Source: Burkholderia sp. MS389
GTDB taxonomy: Bacteria; Pseudomonadota; Gammaproteobacteria; Burkholderiales; Burkholderiaceae
NCBI RefSeq assembly: GCF_016899425.1
Contig: NZ_CP045995.1
Location: 2,232,001 to 2,296,000 of the forward strand
DNA length: 64,000 nucleotides
Direction: 5' to 3'
Shown: positions 16,990-26,345 of the stretch, piece after piece
Numbering within the stretch: the first letter of the stretch is position 1
Layout of the letters: each line of letters starts with the position of its first letter
Notes under the pieces: model-generated
What the model was told of the DNA's origin: nothing
The model's input: only the letters and a program-made list of their open reading frames with translations
The model's database searches: none
Made by a program: the position numbers and the translations under genes

Positions 16990-18309
16990 ATGATGGACCA
17001 TCCGTTGCGCGCCGCACTGGCCGCGGAATTGCATGCCCGGCCGTTCCTGCGGCTCGCCGAAGCCGTGTCGCTCACGCATTACGCGATCTACGCGGACGGT
17101 CAGCCCGACATCCACGAAACGCTGCTGCACGCGCTGTGCCGCGAGACCGGCATCGACGCGCCGCACGAAGGCGCGACGCACTACGCGGTGCAGTCGCCGT
17201 GCGGCTGGCACCTGAAGTGGGAGCGCCACACCGAATTCTCGACCTTCACGTTCGTCGCGCCGCGTCGCGACACCGGTTATTTCGACGATCTCGCGATCGA
17301 CGGCATTCCGGCTGCGTGGTTCGCGCGGCTCGCCGGTATCCGGTTCGTCGCGGTGCGGATGGAACTGCTGTCCGGCGACGCCGCGCGGCGCGTGTGCGGC
17401 GACCTGCGCCGCTGGATCGACGGGCCCGCGCTCGTCGGCAGCAACGTGCTCGGCGGCGGCAAGGTGTTCTGCGACTGGCACGTGCGCGACGACGGCTTCA
17501 TGCGTTTTCTGGTGGTCGACGACGATTTCCGCGAGGAGCAGGGCGGCCGGCTGTTGCAGCGCCTGTACGAAATCGAAACCTACCGGATGATGGCGCTGCT
17601 GGCGTTGCCCGTCGCGCGCAGGATGAGCCGCGAGCTCGACGAGATCCATGCGGCGCTGCATGCATTGATGCAGCGGATGGACGCGAGCGGCGCCGATGGC
17701 GACGACACGGCGCTGCTCGTCAAGCTCACGCATCTCGCGGTGCGGGTCGAATCGTTGTCGGGATCGGGCGCGCGCTTCAGCGCGTCGCGCGCGTATGAAA
17801 AGCTCGTGCTGGCGCGCATCCACGAGTTGCGCGAGGAGCGTATCGAAGGGATGCCGACGATCGCCGAATTCATGGAGCGGCGCTTCGCGCCGGCGATGGA
17901 AACGTGCCGCAGCGTATGGGCGCGCCATGAACAGATCGCCGCGCGGATCGCACGCGCGGTCGACCTGTTGCGCACCCGCGTGAATCTCGCGCAGGAAAAG
18001 GACGTCACGCGGCTCTTGGCCGGCATGGAGCGCACCGCGCGCAACCAGCTTCATTTGCAGCACGCGGTCGAAGGGCTGTCGGTGGCCGCTATTTCGTACT
18101 ACGTGCTGTCGCTCGCGACGGCGGCGTTCAAGGCATTGCACGTAATGAACCTGCCGGTCGACCCGGAACTGGCGGAAGGGCTGCTGATCGCGCCGGTCGT
18201 GTTCGCGGTGATCCACATCACGCGGCGCACGCGTGCGCAGCTTGCGCGGTCCGAGGCGGCGCATGACGGCGCGCCGGTGCCTGCGGCGGCGTTGAAGCAG
18301 GCTGGCTAG
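16990..18309 (+). CDS. DUF3422 family protein with C-terminal membrane anchor
   Basis: 439 residues starting MMDHPLRAALAAELHARPFL, the recognisable opening of the DUF3422 family. Other family blocks are CGWHLKWERHTEFSTFTFVA, a conserved EIETYRMMALLALP and two C-terminal hydrophobic spans (AAISYYVLSLATAAFKAL and LLIAPVVFAVIHI). A long helical region at about 215-375 suggests a coiled coil. Family function is unknown; the architecture suggests an inner-membrane protein with a large cytoplasmic domain. Divergent from a LysR gene, which may control it. It is followed after 34 bp by a small gene. Confidence 0.85.
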   Translation: MMDHPLRAALAAELHARPFLRLAEAVSLTHYAIYADGQPDIHETLLHALCRETGIDAPHEGATHYAVQSPCGWHLKWERHTEFSTFTFVAPRRDTGYFDDLAIDGIPAAWFARLAGIRFVAVRMELLSGDAARRVCGDLRRWIDGPALVGSNVLGGGKVFCDWHVRDDGFMRFLVVDDDFREEQGGRLLQRLYEIETYRMMALLALPVARRMSRELDEIHAALHALMQRMDASGADGDDTALLVKLTHLAVRVESLSGSGARFSASRAYEKLVLARIHELREERIEGMPTIAEFMERRFAPAMETCRSVWARHEQIAARIARAVDLLRTRVNLAQEKDVTRLLAGMERTARNQLHLQHAVEGLSVAAISYYVLSLATAAFKALHVMNLPVDPELAEGLLIAPVVFAVIHITRRTRAQLARSEAAHDGAPVPAAALKQAG

Positions 18310-18343
18310 AACATCAACGACATATCAAGGCAAAGGAGTGGAG

Positions 18344-18547
18344 ATGACTTTTTCGCGGAATCAAGCGGGGTTTTACAGCGGTTTCGATGCCGTGTTCGAC
18401 GAGCCGGTGCCGAACGATGCCGGTGTGCCGGAAGCGGCGCGCGTGACGTCGTATCAGGCCGTGCTGCAGGAACCGATGACGTCGCTCGTCGGGAATACGC
18501 TCGATCGGCCGGAGGTCGCGGCGGTGGCGATTCTCGGGTACAACTGA
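18344..18547 (+). CDS. Small hypothetical protein downstream of DUF3422 gene
   Basis: 67 residues from ATG 18344, with AAAGGAG ending seven bases before it; an upstream GTG at 18338 overlaps the ribosome site. The sequence is acidic and soluble (MTFSRNQAGFYSGFDAVFDE ... AVAILGYN) without membrane span. The strong ribosome site and 34-bp spacing to the DUF3422 gene suggest co-transcription. Family not recognised. Confidence 0.6.
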   Translation: MTFSRNQAGFYSGFDAVFDEPVPNDAGVPEAARVTSYQAVLQEPMTSLVGNTLDRPEVAAVAILGYN

Positions 18548-18702
18548 CGCGCGTTTCGTTCGCATCGTTTCGACATAACGCCGGCGTGTCATTCGAGCGA
18601 AACGCCGGACGTCCGAGCGGAACGGCCTTGTCTTCCGTTCCGTGTGACTGCATTCAGCCGGACGCCTTTTGCGCGTCGCACGAGCGCTGCCTTCCCTCTT
18701 CG

Positions 18703-18845
18703 ATCTTTCCGCCCCTGTGCGAGCGCCAGTTCGACGAACGCACGCGCGGTCGCACTCCGATACGCGCCCTTGCGCTGCAACAGCACGGCCGTGACGATCG
18801 GCGTGATCGTCGTGAACCGGATGATGATTGCGCACGAGCGGTGCC
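18703..18845 (-). pseudogene. Possible LysR-type regulator C-terminal relic
   Basis: Within a minus-strand frame (18918-18589), the piece TPIVTAVLLQRKGAYRSATA followed by RAFVELALAQG resembles the C-terminal strand and helix of LysR effector domains (LRRGAYLSxxARAFIELA). No helix-turn-helix or remaining effector domain is present. The flanking residues look non-coding. It is treated as a decayed fragment at low confidence; the whole 18548-18995 interval has no intact gene. Confidence 0.3.
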
Positions 18846-18995
18846 GGATGGCCGACTTGAAGGCGACGTTCGCAGCGGCGCGAACGCATGACGCCCCGCG
18901 ATATCGAGCGACCATCACGCGTCGCCACGGAGCATGACGACGCGCTATAGTCGTGCGACGCCGGTCGCAGATGCCCCACGCCCGGTGGTCCTTTC

Positions 18996-19448
18996 ATGCA
19001 CGTGTTCGCCTCGATGACAGCCCATCCCGACGTTACCCTTCAATTGACCGACACCGAGCAACCGGCCGCCCGAGACTTCATCAGCCGCAAGCTCGGCGAA
19101 TTCAACCACGCGATGACGGGGCGCGCCGATACGGCGGCGCTCGACGTTTACGTGACCGACCCCGCGACCGGCGACGTATTGGGCGGTCTCACCGGCCGCA
19201 CGTCGCTCGGCCTGTTCTTTATCGATCTGTTCTATCTGCCCGAATCGCTGCGCGGCGGCGGCTTCGGCAGCCGATTGCTGCGCGAGGCCGAAGTGGAAGC
19301 GAAGCGGCGCGGTTGCGCGCGTGCGGTGCTGTACACGATCTCGTTCCAGGCGCCCGATTTCTATCGAAAGCACGGTTACGAGACGTTCGGCGAAGTGCCG
19401 TGCGAGCCGGAAGGCGCGGCGCGCGTGTTCATGGTCAAATTGCTTTGA
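18996..19448 (+). CDS. GNAT family N-acetyltransferase
   Basis: 150 residues (or 144 from ATG 19014). The acetyl-CoA binding motif A is visible as FIDLFYLPESLRGGGFGSRL followed by LREAEVEAKRRG, and motif B as APDFYRKHGYETFGEVP. Single-domain GNAT of the usual length; substrate unknown. It is monocistronic, with the tandem repeat and terminator hairpin directly downstream. Confidence 0.85.
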   Translation: MHVFASMTAHPDVTLQLTDTEQPAARDFISRKLGEFNHAMTGRADTAALDVYVTDPATGDVLGGLTGRTSLGLFFIDLFYLPESLRGGGFGSRLLREAEVEAKRRGCARAVLYTISFQAPDFYRKHGYETFGEVPCEPEGAARVFMVKLL

Positions 19449-19493
19449 AGCGGTTCGCGTTGCGCGGCAAGCACGCTCGCGCAGCGCGAAAGT

Positions 19494-19570
19494 CGGCATC
19501 CGGGCGTCGGCATCGGGCGTCGGCATCGGGCGTCGGCATCGGGCGTCGGCATCGGGCGTCGGCATCGGGC
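19494..19570. repeat. Tandem repeat, ~6 copies of a 13-bp unit CGGCATCGGGCGT
   Basis: From 19494, CGGCATCGGGCGT is repeated head to tail; the first copy has one extra C and the last merges into the terminator hairpin. The array lies between the convergent ends of the GNAT and PLP-enzyme genes. The 13-bp period keeps no single reading frame, so it is a non-coding minisatellite likely to vary in copy number. Confidence 0.9.
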
Positions 19571-19604
19571 GCGGGGCGGGCATCGCTGAATGCCCGCCCC
19601 GCGC
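19569..19604. terminator. Bidirectional hairpin terminator between convergent genes
   Basis: GCGCGGGGCGGGCAT (19569-19583) is followed by a six-base loop and its perfect complement ATGCCCGCCCCGCGC (19590-19604). The 15-bp GC-rich stem sits between the rightward GNAT gene and the leftward PLP gene. No U-tract, so termination strength is uncertain. Confidence 0.7.
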
Positions 19605-19654
19605 CGGCGGGGACCGGCCTCGTACGAACCCGCACGGGGCGCATGCCACGCGTA

Positions 19655-20938
19655 TCAGCAATGCTCCAGCGCGTACGACAGGTCGGCGATCAGGTCGTCC
19701 GGATGTTCGAGCCCGACCGACACGCGAATCAACCCTTCCGACACGCCCGCCGCTGCGCGCGCCTCGGCCGGCACGCCCGAATGCGTCGTCGACGCCGGAT
19801 GGCAGATCAGCGACTCCGTGCCGCCGAGACTGACCGCGGACTTGAAGAGCGTCAGGTGGTTGATGAACCTGAATGCCTGCTCGCGGCCGCCGTCGAGGAT
19901 GAACGCGAACGTCGAGCCGGGCCCGCTGCACTGACGCTGGTAGACGGCCTGGTAGGCCGGATCGTCGATGAGCTCGGGGTGCAGCACGCGCACCGGCCGA
20001 TGCGGATTGTCGGCGAGCCAGCGCGCGACGGCGCTGCCGCTGCGCGCGGCCTGCTGCATGCGCAGCACGAGCGTTTCCATCGAGCGCGTGATCATCCACG
20101 ACGAATGCGGGTCGAGCTGCGAGCCGAGCGTGCTGCGGAACGCGCGGATCTTCGTGATCAGGGCACGGGTGCCGGTGACGCCGCCGGCGACGAGGTCGCT
20201 ATGCCCGCCGATGTATTTCGTCAGCGAGTACACGCTCAGGTCGATGCCCTGGCGCGACGGCTTCTGGTACAGCGGCCCGAGCAGCGTGTTGTCGCAGACC
20301 GACAGCGGGCGATAGCCGTGGCGTGCCTCGAACGCATCGATCTCGCTGCGCAGCCCTTCGAGGTCGAACAGCGCGTTGGTCGGGTTGGCAGGCGTCTCGA
20401 TGTAGCACATCCGCACGTGCCCCTTCTGCACGGCGGCTTCGAGCGCGGCGCCGATCGCCCGGGTGGACAGCCCGTCGGCGATCACCTCGGAGCGAATGCC
20501 CCACTCGGGCAGGAACTTCGAGATCAGCGTTTCGGTGCCGCCGTATAGCGGCACGGACTGGACGACGCAGTCGCCCGGCCGCAGGAAGGTCAGCAGGATC
20601 GCGGCGATCGCGGACATGCCGCTCGACGTCACGACGGCGGCTTCGGAATCGTCGAGCAGCGCGAGGCGATCCTCGACGATCTCGAGGTTCGGGTGATTGA
20701 ACCGGCTGTAGACGAGGCCCGCGCTTTCACCTTCGGGCAAAGGCTTGCGCCCGGCCACGACGTCGAAGAATTCGGCGCCGTCCTCTGCGGTGCGGAACGC
20801 GAACGTCGACGTGAGGAACACGGGCGGCTTCACCGACCCTTCCGACAGGAAAGGATCGTAGCCGTACGACATCATCTGGGTTTCGGGATGGAGTTCCCGG
20901 TCTGCAATCTTGCGCTTGTGGTAGTTGCGATAGGCCAT
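19655..20938 (-). CDS. Cys/Met metabolism PLP-dependent enzyme (cystathionine gamma-synthase family)
   Basis: 427 residues. The N terminus MAYRNYHKRKIADRELHPET is an extension; the core includes SAGLVYSRFNHPNLEIVEDR, VTSSGMSAIAA, VPLYGGTETLI and the PLP lysine in SLTKYIGGHSD. It carries the family C terminus (GLEHPDDLIADL). It belongs with methionine gamma-lyase, cystathionine gamma-lyase or synthase enzymes. These catalyse gamma-elimination or replacement on sulfur amino acids, often releasing 2-oxobutyrate. The exact reaction cannot be read from motifs. A LysR gene lies 145 bp upstream on the same strand and is the probable regulator. Confidence 0.88.
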   Translation of the reverse strand: MAYRNYHKRKIADRELHPETQMMSYGYDPFLSEGSVKPPVFLTSTFAFRTAEDGAEFFDVVAGRKPLPEGESAGLVYSRFNHPNLEIVEDRLALLDDSEAAVVTSSGMSAIAAILLTFLRPGDCVVQSVPLYGGTETLISKFLPEWGIRSEVIADGLSTRAIGAALEAAVQKGHVRMCYIETPANPTNALFDLEGLRSEIDAFEARHGYRPLSVCDNTLLGPLYQKPSRQGIDLSVYSLTKYIGGHSDLVAGGVTGTRALITKIRAFRSTLGSQLDPHSSWMITRSMETLVLRMQQAARSGSAVARWLADNPHRPVRVLHPELIDDPAYQAVYQRQCSGPGSTFAFILDGGREQAFRFINHLTLFKSAVSLGGTESLICHPASTTHSGVPAEARAAAGVSEGLIRVSVGLEHPDDLIADLSYALEHC

Positions 20939-21083
20939 GCAGTGCTCCGTGCGGGGTGGTGAGGAACGGCCGTTGCAGCGGTGGCATGACGCGTGCGGCG
21001 CCGGGTAGGCACCGTTTGTCGCGACCGCGTGTGGCGATACTACCCCGAAGGCGCTGCTTCGTGACGCACCCCTGACACTATCG

Positions 21084-21974
21084 TCAGGGTGCGGCCCGCC
21101 CGACGATCATGTCGTAGAGCGCACGCGCCGCGGGCGACAGTTGCGCATTCCTGCGCGTGACAAGCACGAGCGTGCGCGACACCGACGGCTCGACGAGCTC
21201 GATCGTGCGGATCATCGGATACGCGTTCTTCTGGATCGCAAGCTTCGGCACGACGGCCGCGCCGAGCCCTTCCGCGACGAGCCCGAGCGCCGTCGAACTG
21301 CGCTGCACCTCGTAGAACGAATGCAGCGACACGCCGCTCGTCTTCAGCGCGCCCTCGAGCAGCCCGCGATTGCCGCTCACTTCGCCGGCGAAGATCAGCG
21401 GATGCGGCTGCAGCGCCGCCCAGCGGATGCGCCGCCGCTTCGCGAGCGGGTGATCGTCGCGGCACACAAGTACGTAAGGATCGTGCGTGAGCGGCACGCT
21501 GACGAGTTCCGGGTGCTGGTCGCCGGCGATGCTGATGCCGAATTCCGCCTCGCGCCGCAGCACGGCCTGCAGCACCGACGCCGACGCGTGATCGAGAATC
21601 TTCACGCGATCGTGCGGCCGGCGCCCGGAGAACGCGCGCAGGATACGCGGCAGGTACTGCACGCCGACCGTTGGCACGCACGCGATCGTGACGTCGCCGC
21701 GCTGGCTCAGGCCCGTCTCGCGGATTTCGGTCAGCGCGTCCGACAGTTCGTTCAGCAGCCGGCGCGCCTGCGGCAGGAAACGTCGGCCGATCTCGGTCAG
21801 CGTGGTGCGGCGCGTCGTGCGTTCGACCAGCGCGACGCCGAGATACGCTTCGAGCTTGCGCAGCCGCTGCGTGATCGCCGTTTGCGTGACGTGCAGCGTA
21901 TCGGCTGCCTGCCGGAAGCTGCCGCCGTCGGCGATCGCGACGAAAGCCTGGACACCGAGCGTATCGATCTTCAT
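21084..21974 (-). CDS. LysR family transcriptional regulator
   Basis: 296 residues. The helix-turn-helix covers residues 5-62 (VQAFVAIADGGSFRQAADTL, TQTAITQRLRKLEAYLGVAL) and the effector-binding domain follows (GDVTIACVPTVGVQYLPRIL). It is transcribed toward the PLP enzyme gene and divergently from the tam-like gene. The intervening 137 bp around 21975-22010 are AT-rich (TTTTGAATCAATC, ATATTAAATTC) and likely contain its operator. A role in sulfur amino acid catabolism is an inference from location. Confidence 0.9.
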   Translation of the reverse strand: MKIDTLGVQAFVAIADGGSFRQAADTLHVTQTAITQRLRKLEAYLGVALVERTTRRTTLTEIGRRFLPQARRLLNELSDALTEIRETGLSQRGDVTIACVPTVGVQYLPRILRAFSGRRPHDRVKILDHASASVLQAVLRREAEFGISIAGDQHPELVSVPLTHDPYVLVCRDDHPLAKRRRIRWAALQPHPLIFAGEVSGNRGLLEGALKTSGVSLHSFYEVQRSSTALGLVAEGLGAAVVPKLAIQKNAYPMIRTIELVEPSVSRTLVLVTRRNAQLSPAARALYDMIVGRAAP

Positions 21975-22111
21975 CAGAATTTTGAATCAATCACGATATT
22001 AAATTCATTTTACTGAAGGTCGCCGGCCGTCGCAGAATGCGCTGCATCGACGGCCCGTTGCATCTCGTGCGCGGATGCGCCGCCGCTCCCCTGTCGACAA
22101 GGAGATTCATC

Positions 22112-22897
22112 GTGACGCCCCCCCTCGATCAATATGCGAACCAGTACGTGCAGTTCGAGGACGAACGCACGCGGCCGGTGCGCGACCTGCTGGCTGCCGT
22201 GCCGAACACGCCGATCCACACCGCGATCGATATCGGTTGCGGGCCCGGCAATTCGACGGAAGCGCTGATCGCGCGCGCACCGGACGCGACGATCCATGGG
22301 ATCGACGCGTCGGCGGACATGATCGCGGCCGCGCGCAAGCGCCTGCCGGCGCTGCGTTTCGACCTTGCCGATGTCGCCGCCTGGGACGATCCGGGCGGCT
22401 ATGACCTGATCCTGTCGAATGCGGTGCTGCAATGGGTACCTGCGCACGACACGCTGTTCCCGATGCTCGTCGGCCGGCTCGCGCCGGGCGGCCATCTCGC
22501 GGTGCAGATGCCCGACAATCTCGACGAACCCGCGCACCGGCTGCTGCGCGAAGTCGCCGCGGCCGGGCCGTGGGCCGACAAGCTGAAAGGCGCGGCGCGC
22601 ACCGAGCGGTTCGATGCGCGCTATTACCATGCGCTACTCGCGCCGCTGTGTTCGCGTGTGGACGTGTGGCGCACGATCTATTACCACCCGCTGCGCGGCG
22701 GCGCGGAGGCGGTCGTCGAATGGTTCAAGGGCAGCGCGCTGCGGCCGTTTCTCGCGGCGCTCGACGCGTCGGAACGGCGCGCGTTCGTCGCACGCTATCG
22801 CGACGCGCTCGCCGGGCCGAACGGTTATCCGGTACAGGACGACGGCACGGTGCTGCTGCCGTTTCCGCGCCTGTTCATCGTGGCGACGCGCAAGTAA
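22112..22897 (+). CDS. tam: Trans-aconitate 2-methyltransferase
   Basis: 261 residues from GTG 22112, preceded by AAGGAG. Tam hallmarks: an early YxxFEDERTRPVRDLL segment, SAM motif I AIDIGCGPGNSTEAL, motif II IHGIDASADMIAAARKRLP, and LILSNAVLQWVPAH. The C-terminal half includes DYYHPLRGG-like and GTVLLPFPRLFIVA blocks. Length matches E. coli Tam (252). It monomethylates trans-aconitate in the cytoplasm, relieving inhibition of aconitase. It stands alone, divergent from a LysR gene. Confidence 0.88.
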   Translation: MTPPLDQYANQYVQFEDERTRPVRDLLAAVPNTPIHTAIDIGCGPGNSTEALIARAPDATIHGIDASADMIAAARKRLPALRFDLADVAAWDDPGGYDLILSNAVLQWVPAHDTLFPMLVGRLAPGGHLAVQMPDNLDEPAHRLLREVAAAGPWADKLKGAARTERFDARYYHALLAPLCSRVDVWRTIYYHPLRGGAEAVVEWFKGSALRPFLAALDASERRAFVARYRDALAGPNGYPVQDDGTVLLPFPRLFIVATRK

Positions 22898-22938
22898 CGC
22901 GGCAATGCCCCAGCATTGACGCGACGGATCGCGGTGCG

Positions 22939-23529
22939 TCAGCGCACCGGCTGCACCGATGCCGGGTCGACCGTGCGGCTTCGCGCGATCTGCCCGTCGC
23001 GCAGGTCCTTGTACCAGAACAGTGCGACTTCCCCGGCATGCTCGCCACCGGCGTACAGGAAGCGATCGTGGCCGCCGAGCGCGAAGCCCGCGCGCGCATA
23101 CGTCGAGCACGCGGCGACGTTGTTCGCCTGCGTTTCGAGCCGCATGAAGCCGAACCCGTAGCTGCGCGCCCACGCTTGCGCGGCCGCGAGCAGGAGCTGC
23201 CCGATGCCCTGGCGCCGGCAGTGGCGGTCGACGGCCAGTTCCGCGATCTCGGCCATGCCGTTCCAGCTTTCCTCGATCGCGACGAACCCGGCGAGCCGTT
23301 CGCCGGCCGTCGCGCGAAAGAGCGCCGTTCGGCCCGACGCTTCGCTCGCCCAGCCGGCCGGATCGAAGCCGTAGTCCTTGCGCCGCGCCGGCAGTGCGCG
23401 AAGATCGAGCAAGTCCTGATACGGCGGGTTCAATTCCCATGCGATGTCGAACGAGAAATCACAGCCGTCCAGTTCGTCGGCGGCAAGCGCGATCGCCGGT
23501 TCGATGCTGATGTGTTCGGCTTGATCCAT
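22939..23529 (-). CDS. GNAT acetyltransferase, streptothricin acetyltransferase-like
   Basis: 196 residues from ATG 23529. An upstream in-frame extension to 23634 looks non-coding. The GNAT core includes AEIAELAVDRHCRRQGIGQL and RLETQANNVAACSTYARAGF, followed by ALGGHDRFLYAGG and ALFWYKDL. This pattern (RLETQ-NNV-AC-YA-GF-LGG-D) matches Sat-type streptothricin acetyltransferases. Whether streptothricin or another amine is the substrate is unproven. It converges on tam, whose stop lies 42 bp away. Confidence 0.78.
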   Translation of the reverse strand: MDQAEHISIEPAIALAADELDGCDFSFDIAWELNPPYQDLLDLRALPARRKDYGFDPAGWASEASGRTALFRATAGERLAGFVAIEESWNGMAEIAELAVDRHCRRQGIGQLLLAAAQAWARSYGFGFMRLETQANNVAACSTYARAGFALGGHDRFLYAGGEHAGEVALFWYKDLRDGQIARSRTVDPASVQPVR

Positions 23530-23664
23530 AGGTCGGTGTCCTGTCTTCGCCGGGATGGCGTGATGGTATCCGTGATGCAATCGTCGGTGCGATGAATACG
23601 CGCCGCATCGCGTCCTTGTCGTTGCTTCGTTCATTGCGCCGGGACGCCGACGCAGCGGCTCGGG

Positions 23665-24591
23665 TCAGCGCGGGATGGCCGGCGGTGCGCCACCGTTGTG
23701 CGATCCGGCGGCGGGGAGCACGGCGGTGGCCGAACTCCACGCGGCGAGTTCGCGCTTCGTGCGTACGCCGAGCTTCGCGAATGCGCGCTTCACGTACGAC
23801 TCGGCCGACGCGACGCGCACGCCGAGAATGTCGGCGGTTTCCGGCACGGTCTTGCCGGAGAGCAGATGCTTGCAGGTTTCGTATTCGCGTTTCGACAGCT
23901 TCACGCCGTCGGCCGCGAGCCGCGCATCGAATTGCGCGAGCGGATGGACGTCGGGCGTCGCGTGCGCGATGCGCCGCGCGGCGGTGGTCGACGCATGCAG
24001 TTCGAGCAGCGGAAACAGCATGTCGCTGATGCTGCGGAAGCGGTTCATCTCGGCGAGCGTGAAAGGCGGCCGGTCGCGGCCGCGCTCCAGCGCGATCGAA
24101 TGCTGCGAATAGCGGGTGCCGCGTGCGAGCACGCATTCATGCCCGATATGCACGTCGTCGAACAGCCGCTGGCGGAATTCGCCGGGCGGGATCGCCGCGA
24201 TGTCGCGCACGACGAGCATCGTGCCGGTCTTGCCGCGCAGCCCCGCGAACAGCGGGTCGCTGTCGAGAAAGCGCTCGTAGTAGAGCGTCATCACGTCGGA
24301 GATTTCGGTGGACGCGGCGCCGATGCCGCTGCTGCCGATCCATTCGCAACGGTAGCCGGTGGGCATCGTGCCGTCGACGCGCGAGCGTTCGACGTGCGCG
24401 ACGTCGAGCGGCACGATGTCGTTCAGCAGTTGCGTGAGGCGCGGCACGAAGTGCGGCGTGCCGACCGTCTCGATCAGGTCGCCCAATGCCTTGAACGACA
24501 CGTTGAGGCAATCGTCGTCGCGATGGATGGAGTTCACGTTGAGCAGCATGCGGTTCCGAAGGGCCTGTTCCGCCCGTGACGCGCGTTCCAT
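23665..24591 (-). CDS. LuxR family transcriptional regulator
   Basis: 308 residues from ATG 24591 (ATG 24549 is an alternative). A C-terminal LuxR helix-turn-helix lies at about 232-290: LSKREYETCKHLLSGKTVPE, LGVRVASAESYVKRAFAKLG and VRTKRELAA. The N-terminal ~200 residues contain no receiver or autoinducer domain that I recognise. It lies downstream of an MFS transporter gene on the same strand (137-bp gap), which may be its target or partner. Confidence 0.82.
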   Translation of the reverse strand: MERASRAEQALRNRMLLNVNSIHRDDDCLNVSFKALGDLIETVGTPHFVPRLTQLLNDIVPLDVAHVERSRVDGTMPTGYRCEWIGSSGIGAASTEISDVMTLYYERFLDSDPLFAGLRGKTGTMLVVRDIAAIPPGEFRQRLFDDVHIGHECVLARGTRYSQHSIALERGRDRPPFTLAEMNRFRSISDMLFPLLELHASTTAARRIAHATPDVHPLAQFDARLAADGVKLSKREYETCKHLLSGKTVPETADILGVRVASAESYVKRAFAKLGVRTKRELAAWSSATAVLPAAGSHNGGAPPAIPR

Positions 24592-24728
24592 TGATACGAA
24601 AAAAGAAGGTGTTGGGCGACCATGGGAAGGGCCATCCGTTCGCTCCGTAGAACGTCGCGTGTCACCCCGAAGCGGGCATACCGGGGAAGTGTAAACGAGT
24701 CACTGGCCTTCGCCGTTTCCGCGTGCGC

Positions 24729-26132
24729 CTACGCGTCGATACGCTCCACCTTGCCGACGAGCAGCCCGTACGACAGACTGCCCGCGAGCGCCATCGCGGC
24801 GATGTACGTGATCGCGCGCGAGAAGTCCGCGCCGTCGACCAGCAGCCCGATCACGATCGGCGTTGCGATCGCGGACAGGTTGCCGATCAGGTTGAACACG
24901 CCGCCCGTGAGGCCGATGAGCCGCGCGGGCGCGAGCCCCGACACGAGCGACCACGTGATCGACGCGAAGCCGTTGCCGAAGAACGCGATCGTCATGAACG
25001 CGATCACCCAGCCGGTGGAGCTCACGTAGTTCGCGCCGACGATGCAGGTCGAGATCAGCAGCCCCGAGATGATCGGCAGCTTGCGCGCGAAGCCTTGCGA
25101 GGCGCCGCGCCGCATCAGCCGGTCCGACAGCACGCCCGAGCTGAGTACGCCGACGAACGCGGCGAGGAACGGCAGCGACGCGAGGAAGCCCGACTTGATG
25201 AAGTCCATCCCGCGATACTTGACGAGGTAGGTCGGGAACCACGTGAGGAAGAACCACAGCGTCGAGTTCAGCGCGAACTGGCCGAGGTAGATGCCCCACA
25301 GCTTGCGCCGGCCGAGCACGACGCCGAGGTCGCGCCACGTCGACGGTGCGCGTTCGGTGCGCGCCGCGATGCGGTCCTCGAGATCGACGAGGCCGCCGCC
25401 GTCGCGGATCAGCGCGATTTCGGCCGCATTGACGCCGCGCAACGCGCGCGGCTCGCGATACACCGCATACCAGATCGCGGCCCATGCGATCCCGGCGAGG
25501 CCGGTCGCGACGAACACCATCTGCCAGCCGAGATGCGCCTGCAGCCACGCGAGCACCGGCGTGAGGAACGCGAGGCCGACGAACTGGCCCGACGTATAGC
25601 CGCCGATCGCGCTCGCGCGTTCGCGGGTCGGAAACCACGTCGTCACCACGCGGTTGTTGATCGGGTAGGCCGGCGCTTCCAGCGCGCCGACCGCGAGACG
25701 CAGCACGATCAGCCCGACGAACGAACCGGCGAAACCGAGCAGCAGCGTCGCGGCCGACCACAGCGCGAGCGCCCCCGCATACAGCACGCGCGGCGACACC
25801 TTGTCGACGAGCCAGCCGCCCGGAATCTGCATCAGCGCATAGGTCCAGCCGAACGCGGAGAACACGAGGCCCGCGCGGACCGGATCGATGTGCAGTTCCT
25901 TGAACAGCTCGGGCGCCGCGATCGACAGATTGCTGCGGTCGAGATAGTTGATCACGACCGTGACGAACAGCAGCGCGAGGATCAGCAGCCGTTTGCGGCT
26001 CGGCGGCGTGGCCGGGGCTGTGGCCGCGGCTGCAGTCGCGCGGGCGGCGGATAGGGATTCGGACGAGGCGCCGACATGCGCGGATGGCCGCTCCGGCGGG
26101 TGGGCATGGGTGCGTGACGTGGATTGGGCCAC
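24729..26132 (-). CDS. MFS transporter, anion:cation symporter (ACS) family
   Basis: 467 residues starting at GTG 26132, which has AGGAG upstream. A ~45-residue Ala/Thr/Pro-rich cytoplasmic extension precedes 12 predicted spans. ACS-family signatures are NYLDRSNLSIAAPEL in span 1 and GWTYALMQIPGGWLVDKVSP in the loop 2-3 region, with LTWFPTYLVKYRGM after the central loop. The family takes up sugar acids and related organic anions (glucarate, galactonate, phthalate). No catabolic gene is adjacent, so the substrate is unknown. It may be co-transcribed with the LuxR gene downstream. Confidence 0.87.
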   Translation of the reverse strand: MAQSTSRTHAHPPERPSAHVGASSESLSAARATAAAATAPATPPSRKRLLILALLFVTVVINYLDRSNLSIAAPELFKELHIDPVRAGLVFSAFGWTYALMQIPGGWLVDKVSPRVLYAGALALWSAATLLLGFAGSFVGLIVLRLAVGALEAPAYPINNRVVTTWFPTRERASAIGGYTSGQFVGLAFLTPVLAWLQAHLGWQMVFVATGLAGIAWAAIWYAVYREPRALRGVNAAEIALIRDGGGLVDLEDRIAARTERAPSTWRDLGVVLGRRKLWGIYLGQFALNSTLWFFLTWFPTYLVKYRGMDFIKSGFLASLPFLAAFVGVLSSGVLSDRLMRRGASQGFARKLPIISGLLISTCIVGANYVSSTGWVIAFMTIAFFGNGFASITWSLVSGLAPARLIGLTGGVFNLIGNLSAIATPIVIGLLVDGADFSRAITYIAAMALAGSLSYGLLVGKVERIDA

Positions 26133-26345
26133 GGTCGTCTCCTGTGTTCTATGCGCCGGCCGGCGCTCGCGAACGAGGCAGCCGGATCGAATGGCGTTGG
26201 GGCGAACGTTAGAGCCGTGGCGCGGCGTGCGTCAACATCTGGACAGGCATCCCTATTAATGGGAAGTTGGGCGTTCAGTATGTGGGAATGAGTGCAGGCG
26301 GTCCGGGGGTAGCGTCGTGGCGAAGGACAACGAGCGGACGGTCGG

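Noticed and set aside
19494-19570. CRISPR-like or coding repeat array
   Set aside because: The unit is only 13 bp with no spacers, and the period is not a multiple of three, so neither a CRISPR array nor a repeat protein is supported.
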